From Huntiella abstrusa (lineage: Eukaryota > Ascomycota > Sordariomycetes > Microascales > Ceratocystidaceae): DNA of 64,000 nt. The position numbers and the translations under genes were made by a program. The stretch is from contig JAJNMT010000267.1 in the NCBI GenBank assembly GCA_025685495.1, positions 248,001 to 312,000 on the forward strand. The letters run 5' to 3'. How positions within the stretch are numbered: position 1 is the first letter of the stretch; each line of letters begins with the position of its first letter. The notes below the pieces were generated by a model. It saw nothing but the letters and a program-made list of their open reading frames with translations, was not told the origin of the DNA and made no database searches. Below are positions 21,990 through 34,100 of this stretch, one piece after another.

Positions 21990-24321
21990 ATGCATATTCT
22001 TGTGACGAACGATGATGGGCCTCCATCTCCGGAATCCTCTCCGTACGTTCACGCCTTGGTAGCACATCTTGAGAGCGCAGGCCATGTCGTCTCCGTCATC
22101 CTCCCGCATACCCAGCGTTCATGGATCGGTAAAGCCCATATGATCGGGCAGCCTGTCCGACCTACATACTACAAGCCAGGTCCGAACGTCCACGGGGAAC
22201 CTACCGGGACCATCTCAGAGTTCCCTTCTAAGGAAGGGAATGAGTGGATTTTGGTAGATGGAACTCCGGCTTCATGTGTCCAGATTGGCGGGTTCCATTT
22301 CTTCGAGGATAGGGAACCTATTGATTTGGTTCTGTCGGGTCCCAATTATGGGAGGAATACTACGGCGGTGTTTGCTTTGAGCTCGGGGACTATGGGGGCG
22401 GCGTTGGAGGCGGCGCTTTGTGGCTTTAAGGCTATTGCTGTGTCGTATGCATTCTTTGATAAGAATCGTGATCAGAGCGTCATTGAGGCGGCTACTAGAC
22501 ATACTGTGCGCGTGGTCGAGGCGGTTTATAAGCAGTGGCCTGAAGACAAGAAGGTGGATTTGTATAGTATCAATGTACCGCTTGTAGCGGGGGTTGAAGA
22601 GGCGAGAACACTGTGGACGGATATGTTGCAAAACTATTGGAGGGATGGAAGCTGTTTTGATGTTGTGGAGGCGGATAGTCCGGCGGTGGAGGCGGAGAAG
22701 AAGGAGGGCTTGGGACATGTTGTTCATAAACATAAGCATTTTGCTTGGGCTCCTAAGTTCAAGGGGGTTTATCAGACTGTTGATGAGTCGACTCCGGGGA
22801 ATGACGGGTGGACTGTCCAGAACAGAATGACGAGGTACGTTTCGTTGAGAATCATGTGGAGAAAAGAAACTAACAAACATAGTGTCACGCCGTTGAAAGC
22901 CAATTTCTTTCAGGCTGGTCATGAATTACACGGGAAGGATGTGGAGTTGTAAGTAGTTTAGGTTGATAGATTCGATAGTCAACGAACGGAGATTCATTTT
23001 ATACGTTTAGGCGACTGACCACTATAGACCACCAATCGTATCCAAGACAAAGGTGATTGTTCCCAAGGAGACGGAGGATCCGGGATTCTTCGCCGTGGTT
23101 AACTATAATGATGGATATGTCCACCCGCTAATCATCAAGGCATTAAACGAGTTATTCCCTGGAAAATTCACATTACTTCATCCAGAGGTTCCATCTGATG
23201 ACTCCGCCTTGGAACTTTCCTCGTTGATTTCCAAGCCAGATGCAAAGATTCTACAAATCATGCCATATGAAGCGCTAGACTTTGAGTATGCTGGGACCCG
23301 TGGATCTTCCGTTCTCATCAACTCCTACATGATTCGAAAGGCTCTCATCCGGAAACACTACCTTGCTCTTGCCGTTCGTCACTGGGTGGCTAAGAAGCCG
23401 GATTCTATCCTGACAAAGGCGGTTACCCCTAGTGACGCTTTTGAAGTCGACTATGCCGAGTTCCTGGATGACGCGCTAGTTGAGGCTTTTGATTTACGGG
23501 AAAGTATGGAGAAGAACGAGGAGTTGGATGTCTCGGAGCGGGATTGGTGGATTTTGAAACCGGGGATGAGTGACCGTGGTCAAGGGATTAGGTTATTCTC
23601 TAGTATGGAGGAACTTCAGGGTATCTTTGATGAGTGGGAAGAGGATATGCCGGGGACGGATGATGAAGATGAAGAAGGGGATGGTGTCATGGCGAGTCAT
23701 CTTAGACATTTCGTTGCCCAGCGATATGTCCATCCTCCTCTCCTCCCTCTCAACGATGACCGGAAATTCCACATCCGGACCTACGTCACATGCATAGGCC
23801 GCATGAAAGTCCACGTATACGAAGACATGCTCGCCCTCTCCGCCTCAACTCCCTACGACTCCCCCTGGGCCACCGAAGACCTAAACATCCACCTAACCAA
23901 CACCTGTCGCCAATCCGACCTCCCACCCACCGCTCGTCCTGTCGTAACCCTCCTCGACAAGCTCAGTTTCCCCGCATCCTCGGGGGCAACTCCGTCATCT
24001 ATCAAAGAGCAAATCTACGAGATCACAGGCGACGTATTCGAGGGTGCGGCTCGCGCAATGGGGATGCATTTCTCGCCGTTGGAAAACGCTTTTGAGGTGT
24101 TTGGAGTGGATTTCTTGGTTGGTGCGGATGGCACGGTGGTGCTTTTGGAGGTTAACGCGTTTCCGGACTTTGGACAGACGGGTGGGGAGTTGGAGGGGGT
24201 TGTGGAGGGGGTTTGGAGGGAGACTTTGCGGAGGGCGGTTTCGGGGGCTTTTGGGGTTGAGGCGGTGGGGAGGGAGAGTGGCAAGTTGAGAGAGGTTAGG
24301 GTGGTGGATATGGGACTCTAG
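21990..24321 (+). CDS. pby1: Pby1-like SurE phosphatase - tubulin-tyrosine-ligase-like fusion
   Basis: Three exons (21990-22834, 22883-22948, 23028-24321) give 734 residues. Intron 1 is 48 nt (GTACGT...CATAG, branch ACTAAC) and would be read through without a stop; intron 2 is 79 nt (GTAAGT...TATAG). The SurE-like domain (1-300) opens with MHILVTNDDG, whose N7-D8-D9 form the metal site, and has the SGPNYGRNT block. The TTL-like ATP-grasp domain (about 390-725) has WWILKPGMSDRGQGI (K481), a RTYVTCIGRMKVHVYED block and the E-x-N metal-binding segment near residue 677 (LLEVNAFPDFGQTGG). Yeast Pby1 has this architecture and associates with P-bodies and decapping factors; whether the SurE half is an active phosphatase here is not shown, although the Asp pair is kept. 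Confidence 0.9.
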
Positions 24322-27300
24322 GTTTGGGTGGACATATTGTCAAGTTGTGGTTCTTGTGTGACTATGAACCTTGGATAGTTTAGGTGTGTCTATTCCTTGG
24401 AGATACACTCCCCATGGTCTAGGAGTTACCTTGAACTTCTAGACCTCGGTTGTCAATCAAGATGTGTTAGTAGGATGTAAAGGATTCTCATATCAAGTAA
24501 ATCCAGAGGCAGTGTCGATACCTGATTCTCCATGTGTCATCCACGTTAGGCTTACTAGTAGAACCTGACTACATCCACATATGTTTGATTCGCCTAAAAG
24601 TGGCTGCCAACATGATCTGTCACCTTCATACGTCCCCATCTAGTGGGGTATATCGATCTCAACACAATCCTTCAACTTCTAAGCCTCTATCATTCCACGA
24701 GATACACCACCCCGGGCCCTTAGCTTTTCGGTGAAACTCATCCAGTACAGAGAAAGCCAACCAACACAATTATCACCGAAATCACACATGTACTCCCCCA
24801 GACAACTTAAGCCTCACTATGTGGCAGTGACAGGTCATCATCCATCTAAGCCCCGGTCCGGGTACCCATCACCGGTGAAACATAGCCCGTCATCCGAATA
24901 AGCTTATCCATAGGCTTCAGCTAATCGTGACTAACAATTTGACATACCGACGTTGTTTTACACTATTTGTGAAGATAGAGGGTATATCTATTTGTCTGGC
25001 TTGGCGGATTCTCTTGGTTTCGTGGCTGTGAAGATTGGTTATGGATTGTGTTCTTGGCTTCTTGGCTGGGACTTTGGGATTCATGTCGAGTTTCTACGGT
25101 GTGGGTGGTGATAGTTGATCTTCCGAATTGGGTGTTTTCATCTGATCAAGGTGAGGCCTCATGAGTCTTGGTCGGTGCCTTGGCTTTCTAAGCCACTTTG
25201 CCACTTGAGGCTGGTGTTGGTGGAACGAAAGGTGATATCATCTTAACTTCGATGTATCCTTACAAATTCTGAATGAAGAAGGTTTCAATGGTTGGTATCT
25301 GATAGTACACATCTTTCATCTGTTCATATTGCCAAGTTAGAGTCTTTCACGTCATCTCGGGTCATATATTAGACGGAATTTACAAGACATACACCATCCT
25401 AATTGGTTAATTCCTAGTGGCGATTTACATCCCGTTCACCAATGATGTACTTTTCAACTCTAATGACCTTTTTGTATCCGTGGCTGGGTATCTTGGCTTT
25501 CTGAGCCTAATCATCATTTCAATTCTTGGCTTGTTGGGTGTTTGGATTTGTCTTGTTTAAGATGTCTACTTACATTTGAAACCCCTATGTGAAATCCACA
25601 ACGTAGCTCCTCCGGTGTGGGGGTGACTCTTCAAGCAATCTTGATGAGGTGTCTTGGTTTCAAGCCACAGACAAGGCAGACATCACAGATGGTGATGGTT
25701 CATCTGCGGTTTCTCAACGTGGGTATCAAGGTTGACTTACACAGCTTCCTTCATGGTCCTCTGACAAAGTTGATGACTCTATGTGATTTGATGAATACTA
25801 TGTTCCCTGTCTCGGCCGTCATGACAAAGGAGGTTTCAGGTACATCATTGTGATAATCTACATGTGGTTTACCTAAAAGTGGCTATCGAAGATGACTTGA
25901 TAGAGCTTATGGTTCTCCACGTGGCTCCGGCTCATGTCACCGTCGTTATAAGACAGACTCCACAAATATCAAATCATTGTGAACCTCTCAAGTATACCAC
26001 GTGTATGTAGATGATCACATTGTGTCCACAAATATCAACTTATACGACTCTACTGGTATTCATCCGATGAAGCTGATGGTTACCCTCGTGGTCTCAAACT
26101 ATAGACACCTCTGAGCCACATTCGTCATGTATGTACCTACATACCTCTTCACAAGGCAGACACTCCAACTCCAATACAATACAACCTCAAGATAATCAAA
26201 ACCAGTAAACCCTATATCCGCAAATTCACCAAATCGAATCCGATAATCTACCCCACCGGAATCACACAATCCGTCATCTGCGCCTCGCAATCCCCCACCA
26301 ACCGAACACAATTCAACGTTATCAGCCTATCATCAAAAACCCAAAGATAACCTCCAAAACAACCTTACTCGAACTTGCCCCGCCAGCTCTACCGAAAAGT
26401 GCCTAGCAATATTTGATATACCCCACGTTGCATTACACAGCTTGTTTGTTCATCCCCCCGATGAACCTTCCTTTCCCGTAACGTCATATGTGCTCACCGA
26501 CAGCATTAACCCGCGTCCAAGTGCAATCCAAATCGCTCTTGGCAATAAGTCACCTTCCGGATATGTCTGTATCAAGATATCTAGAATACCCGCTCTCCAT
26601 GCACTTCACCCAGTCTACTGACTCCATCTAAATGCCCTAGAAAGTCACCTTGTCTCTCCAAAGTGGCGTGAAAACTACCCCCATGATATGATCCGTAATA
26701 GCAACTGCGCTGGCAAAAGAATCTCCAGATGTGAATAGGATGGATGCATTGTCGAGGGGTTTGCTTGCTTAGTGCTCGGGTCAATTACCATAGCTCATTC
26801 CTTTTATGGTGGCGGGCGGTTATGTTGGGCTTGGGTAAGGCGGTCTGGCTTTATTGATTGATTGGGACTTTACACATTTCGTTTCTTTCAAGTCTTTTGA
26901 AGAAAGAACAGTGTTTGAGGCGTCGTGTTTCTCAAAATCCGAGGTTCCAAGTATGTGCTATTTGTATTGCATGTATGCGAGCTTATGGTTGTAATTGTAC
27001 ATACATGGAACTACACATCGTTCTTTGAGGTGTCTCGTGGACCACCAAACATACACGTGTCATAGGATCAACCTTCTCTTTTGAAATCTATCTACACATT
27101 TTGTTCACGTCACCACTAGAAACGTAGTCAACCGCCCTTAAAGTTAGGCCTTAATCTTTGGCGATATGTGGCTGTGCAAATGTTGTGTTCGTTGTGGTCA
27201 TCGTGGCTGTGCAAGCACCTGCAGTACCAAGAAGGATTCAAAGGATTCGGTTCCCTGCATGACCTCTTCAGGGGTACTATTCGATCAATCGTCGGTCTAG

Positions 27301-30300
27301 TATCAAGGGTTGTAACCCTATCAGTGACCTGGATCTCAATTGACGTCAATGCTAACTCAAGCAAAGGTAAAATTGACAATCATACAGTAGAATGCAACAA
27401 ATTTCAAAAAACCCCATAAATATCGTCAAAAATCGAGGAAAATCACAAAACCTTAATGACATGACGTTGAACAATGACACAAAAACATTCTAGAACGTCA
27501 ACTACCGTTCCCTGCCGCCTTCCCGGTTCTAAAAGCGCATACCCCATTCTCGGCGCGGCCCCCTCCGGCATTTTCGTGCCGTCCATCCCATATTCCGCGC
27601 CCAGTTAAGCGCTACACAAAGTTTCTCTTTTGTCTCCTTTCGCTACAAACAAACCGCTGTAGGGCTGTCTCTCTTGTACCTTGAGTACATAGCTCCCCGG
27701 AAAACACGGCACCGGATCATCAAAACAAGCACTTGGTTTTTAGTTTTTTTTGGTATTTTTCGTGGGGTTTTATTGTAGGTAATTGGGTGATCTTTATCCA
27801 CTCCCGACGACATGGGAATAAGAACGGCGCGGATGTTGCCGAGAGGGGAATGCAATATTTACGGATGTCAGTGTACTTTACGTGTGAATCTAGACGAATT
27901 GGAAGGAGATGTTGTTTATTTGATTAGCTGCAGAGTATTCTTTTCTCTTTTGAATGGGTTATTGGTGGAACTATGGTTGGGTTAGGTAAGGTGGCGTGGT
28001 TAATCTACATTGTACATACATATGTATGTATGTGTGTACGTGAACATACAAAAACATATCTCATGACTTTTCATTTCTCATGATGTTTAGGGGCGCTTGG
28101 GTTGAGACCCTAATATACATCCATGGAGTGGATATAAAACTACTCTTTTAGATTTCGGGCATATTCCTACAACACAGTTCTATTGTAACAATACAGCCCA
28201 ACGGATGTGGATTCTAGCTTATGTTCACACATATTTTGCAATTTGCCTAGCTAATAGAGATCCATTTTCGATAAATGATAAACAATTCACAGCCCCGACC
28301 GACTCCTAATGGTTTAGGCTTCGCTTGGTGATGTATGTACATTGTATGTCGTTACTAAGCTCAGCCAGCTGACCATCTCCATATTTGTATATAGAGACCT
28401 ACGGAGAACTTGATATCTTCCCGAGTCTCTCTTTGATCAATTTTGTTGACTACTCTACTCCACTTTGATACCATCATCACTTGCTACACGCTATCACTGT
28501 TCTTGGCATCATACTCAGCTTCCCAAACCAGTAGCCAAGACTTTTTACAAATAACCCCATACTTTTCTCGTTATCATCGTCACTTGCTACTCTCTTGCTT
28601 AACAAAAGCCTAAACAACAAATCCCGCTCACTCCGACATAACCGCCGCGGGCTTCATCCCAGACGAATTACCCGCCCTTTTTCAGCTTTTGCGTCATCTA
28701 AGTACACTGCAAATAGATCCAAAGAATCAAGTAAGTCCAACCTCTTTGTCGTTCAGACTTCTATTCCCCCTGTCCTTCCACGGAAAATCTATGTACATAT
28801 GTACACTATCAATTGTATTCGTCGTCACTTTTTTTCCTGGCTTGTTTGCCATGATCGATCCCCTCTTCTTCGCATAACGCCAGTCTTCTTTTTACCCGTC
28901 GCCCTTGTTCGTCCTTCCGCTTTGGGTTGTACGCTTTACTCGATGCACTCCTTCTTTTCTCCTTGTTGCTCCCCCCGAAATGTCCTCTGTCGTCGAAGCT
29001 TCTGTTTTCTTGTCGATAACAGCTCATTAGGGAAAAAAGTAACATGAATCTGATCTGATTTGGGCAACATGTCCAAAAAAAGAGAGAATAGATCCAAGCG
29101 GACCTTGATGTTTTTTTCCAGGACCCTCTTCGTTATCTTTGAGTTCATATGAATATCTATAAGAATTCAAAGGGAAGAAAAGCCAAGAATGCCAATGGTG
29201 GACTCGGATACAAGATATGCAAAAGTCCTAGTGGAAGAGGAACTGGTTGGTGAACTGGATTGGCTTGGCTTTTGCACTGCCTCGTCTGTTGGTTTGGATT
29301 TTCGGCACGTCTTTTTTTCCTGTATACACCACCACCACCAGAACCGCCAGAACCAAAGAAGACCTAGTTGCGTTTTCCCTAGTTGACGTGGTTGAGAGTT
29401 CTTCTGCCGTCCCGTACATACGTCACATTCTTCTCAGCTACGAGCAACCTTGTACATTTGGTCTTGTAATTTGTGTCTTCGTCAGCACAAGTCATTCACT
29501 ATTACATGACGCCCATCCCATCTAATTGCCTTGATCAATTGGCCCCGTTTGAAAGCTAGCGGTTAGCTGGACTTCCGGGGGGGTAGCCCTGTTTAGAACA
29601 ACACAAGACGATAGCTTTGGGTTGTGCTCGAGACTGATAGAGGTCCGCTCCTATGGAATATCCTAGCGGGCATTGAGAATTGTCGATCGAGGGGGGTCAC
29701 TGACAATATGACTTGAGTTGGCTGTTGCATACTTGGTTGAAGATGTAACAATCAGTCTAGAATGCTCATCATTGTGACAAGTTGTCGGGCACAGTTTGCC
29801 CCGTCATAGGAGCAAAGACTATGTTCTGGATCATTCTTGATTGATAGACATCACTGCCACCACCAAACTAGATCACAGACTGGATGGACACCGGCAGATG
29901 AGCTTGCTTTCAACTGTTCCTTTCCGTGCCGTTGATATCAAAGGGGAAAGCAACCACTGCACGTTCCCTTTTTTATCGTATGTATGTAAATTTCAATCAT
30001 CAATGATTGTTCTTGATACACACACAATCCAAGGTATTATTGCACTGGCCAGTCCTACCACAGTTGTCTCTCTCGTCTGCTCGTTCTTCTCTCTCTCTCT
30101 CAGTCTACACAATCCAGTCGTCGTCAAAACTACCTAGTCAAGCAGTTCGTTGTTCACGGCTTCATCCCGTTGGCACATGTAAGTCTTGGCTTCACAAGAC
30201 GCAGTGTTTTGATTTTCTTTTGGCCCATGTTCCTTTTTTTTCCTTTGCTTTTTTCTTTGTGATTGATTGTTTGCTTGGCTTGACGCTCAGATGGAGTAGT

Positions 30301-31145
30301 CGTTGTTGTTGTTTTCTACAGCTATGTACAATTGCAACTAGCATATATTCAAACGAGGCCTTGATTCTCTTATATGTATGCAAGATCCACACATAACCCC
30401 CGGTATCACGCTTTGTTTCTCACCTTGCCTTTTTTAAAAATTCCCTTTTTCTTCCTTGAACCTTTTTGTTCTCCTCTTCTCTTCTTCTTTTTCTCACCAC
30501 CTGATTCACGTCTGTGATTCGTCGGTACCGTGAGAAACCTCAACCCGTTTCCTGAATTTCCTGTTTGCTGGTTTCTCTTGAGACGACAAAAGAGGAAGAC
30601 GGGAAAGACAAAGAATCATCTCACATTACCTGTCACTCTTTCAATCATTTATATTTGCATATCCTACAATTGCGTCCATTCATTCTATTCATTCATAACA
30701 ACACCATCAAAGTCACCAAAATGTGCGTTATCACTTACATACATCTTAGAATCTCGGTCAACAGCAACAATCATACACAGAAGTCTGTTCGTCTTGTTTA
30801 CCGCTGATATCTTTCCGCTTGTCCTTAATTCTGTTTACTTTCCCTTCTTGGATTCTTGGACCGGTCAATTTTCATTTTCCCGTCCAAATTGCAATCAAAT
30901 TCCCCACAATATGCCAATGGGCTAGAAATCCAGCCATCTTTGCCTTGGCCATTGGCTTCTTGGCGAAAAGAACAAATGGGCTTGGTCCATCGTCTTTCTT
31001 TTCATTTCTGCAAAAAGCTCGCCAATCTTCCTTTTTCAAACAATCTCAATCTCTTTTCCTTCGTTACATCATTGTTCTAACTTTCATCTTTCTTCGTTTT
31101 GTTTAGTTTCTCTATCAAAAAAAACTCCAGTCTTAGGGGTCAATT
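24322..31145. other. 6.8-kb gene-poor region with degenerate repeats and candidate untranslated exons
   Basis: No protein family is recognised on either strand. Two copies of a diverged ~35-bp segment centred on CCTAAAAGTGGCT lie at about 24593 and 25871. CCACAAATATCAA occurs twice (about 25971 and 26029). GGCTTTCTAAGCC-type short palindromes lie at about 25184 and 25493. From about 28400 the plus strand turns T/C-rich and contains two GTAAGTC donor-like sites (28731, 30179), which could mark untranslated exons of the Ca2+-ATPase gene. TATGTA/TACATA motifs are frequent. Confidence 0.45.
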
Positions 31146-34100
31146 ATGAGTAACCCAAACGACACCTCCTCTAATGAGGCTGGTGCAAGGGAACATGCGT
31201 AAGTCCTTTACCTTTCTTTTGTAATCGATACACTATATTCTTTACAAGCTCCCTCTGTCCCTTGCTTTACACGAATGGCTTGGATTCTATCCAGCTTGTC
31301 CCACTGCGCCGTCATATCCCTCCTCTCTTCTCTCTATCCCGACACAAGGTGAAGAAACCTCAATTTCATCTTGATGGTCCAACAAATGCCATGTGAAACT
31401 AGCAGCGCCTACTTCGTCTCATCCAGAAAGCTATCATGGCTATCCCTCTTATGGCCTGTTTTCACCAATCACATAGACCCACTTATTCGTCCCTTCCTGC
31501 CCCTTGCACCACTGGCGAATTGGCTTACCTTCTGCCATAACTACCGTATTTGAATCACCACAACGTTCGGAGTATGCCTCTTCCTTCCGTTCCTGGAACG
31601 TCTCATTACCCACAACACCGACAATTTCAAACTTCACAGCTGTGATGATGTCAGAAATTTTTCGCTTCTTACCGATCAATTTCCTTCATCCGAATTTTGT
31701 CGTTTTGTACCTTCTTCACTATTTCCACACACATGTTACCTCCTCCCATATACGGCCATAGCCTCAATTCATCCGCCAAGTACTAGCTATATTGCTTGGC
31801 TTGAGATTCCCGTTAGCGCTAGGCGCCTGTTCTAAAGATCTCAAGCGCTAAATTGTCATGCGCCACGCCCTCCACGGCCAATGCGATATGCAACCATCGG
31901 AGCATACTTGTTTTTCTTTGTGCACTCTCCTCTCACAGCTCTAAACATCTTGGTTTACATCACATGACCCATCATTCTGCCTTGCTATCGCCGCTTTTCT
32001 GGTAATTCTTCTGTTGAACGAAAGGCCTCCATAGGGCATCTTTAGTGTTTGATGGGTAAGGTTTTCAGCCACAGACGTTTGTTGACTGCCTGTTTGAACT
32101 GCCTTTGAGACCGTGCCCTAGATACTTGCATTCACTCTATACCAATTCACTCGCCCAGACCGACCTGGTTACCAGGCTATACTTATAAGATTGCCCTGTT
32201 TCACATCACAGCCATTGGGCTTGGTTTTGCAACACCATCTCAGTCGCACCCAATCTTTGGCTGCCACTACTTGAAAGACTCTCTCATCGCCGTCACAATC
32301 CATCATCTTTTTTGATACTTGTTGATGCTTGCTAGTTTCTTTGTTGTCTGGCGCTTTCCATCCCTGGATTTTCTACAACTGGCATTGCATTGCGACCCTG
32401 TCGTCTAGCTGTTACCCACTGCCGATCTACGTCTAGACTGATCGCATCCAGTTTTTTTGTCTGTCGCCCCCCTGGCTTATTATTATATATTGGCATAGCC
32501 CACATTCCGCGCATATTGTGCATCACCATCCACCTTCCCATCCTTACCACCCATTCTTCCTTTACCGTTCTGTAAAATTCTAACACGTCTATCCGATCTC
32601 AAGTCCCGCCATCACAATCGACACCGGAGTCTCTTCTACTCCGTCGCCAAACATGGCTTCCGAGGCCCCACAAGACGCCGCCGCCTCTCCCAGTAGTCCT
32701 GCCACTCTGAGCAGTCCCGTCGCTTCCACTCGCGCATTCCTTGACGTCCCCAAGGCCCAACATCGCAAAAACTCTATCGATAATGAAGATGGTTTCACCA
32801 ATGGCGGCACTACGGTTCACGGCTCCGATGTCTCCACTAAGAAGCATTCTGAGGCCGAGTCGGAAACCTCTAACGCCTTCGTCATGAACAATGCAAAGGC
32901 ACTTAAGCCAGATGCTGGAAAGGAAATCACTTTTAAGACTGAGAACAATCCTTTTGCCTTTTCGCCTGGCCAACTTAACAAGATGTTCGACCCCAAGACT
33001 CTTTCCGCCTTTTACGCTCTGGGTGGTCTGCAGGGTATCGCCAAGGGTCTTCGGACTGATCTTAAGGCCGGTTTGAACCCAGATGAGAGCAAGCTCGAGG
33101 GCGATGTTTCCTTTGAGAAGGCTACTGAGCACAAGTTGGTTAAGACCGCTTTGCCCACTTTCGATATCCCAGCGGACCAGAAGCCTGCTCACTCCGGAGA
33201 TTTCTCTGGCTCTTTCGCTGACCGTAAGCGCATCTTCAGTGACAACCGCCTGCCAGAAAAGAAGGGCAAGTCTCTGTGGCAAATTATGTGGATCACTTAC
33301 AACGACAAGGTCCTGATCCTTCTTACTATTGCTGCTATTGTTTCTCTTGCCATTGGTCTTTACGAGGCGCTTGGTATCGAGGATTCTAAAGGTATTGAGT
33401 GGGTTGAAGGTGTTGCCATCATTGCTGCTATTGCTATCGTCGTCGTTGTTGGTTCCGTCAATGATTACCAAAAGGAACGTCAATTTGCTAAGCTTAACCG
33501 TAAGAAGAGTGACCGTATGGTCAAGGTTGTTCGCTGTGGTCAGATGCAGGAGATTTTGGTTTACGATATTCTGGTTGGTGATGTTGTCCACCTTGAACCT
33601 GGTGACATGGTACCCGTCGATGGTATCCTCATTGAGGGTTTCAACGTCAAGTGCGACGAGTCTCAGGCCACTGGTGAATCTGATATTATCAAGAAGACCG
33701 CTGGTGATGTCGTCTTTGAAGCTATTGAGAACAACGGTAGTCTGAAGAAGCTTGATCCCTTCATCCAATCTGGTGCTCGCATCATGGAGGGTGTTGGTAC
33801 TTTCGTCTGCACTTCTACTGGTGTTCACTCTTCTTACGGCCGTACCATGATGTCTCTCGATGAAGAAGTTGAGATGACTCCTCTCCAGGGCAAACTCAAC
33901 GTCATTGCTACTTACATTGCCAAGATTGGTGGTGCCGCTGGTCTCCTTCTGTTCATCATTCTCTTCATCAAGTTCCTCGCCCATCTCCCCAAGAACCACG
34001 CCTCTCCCGCCGCCAAGGCCCAGAACTTCCTTGATATTTTCATTGTCGTTGTTACTGTTATTGTCGTCGCCGTTCCAGAGGGTCTTCCCCTTGCCGTCAC

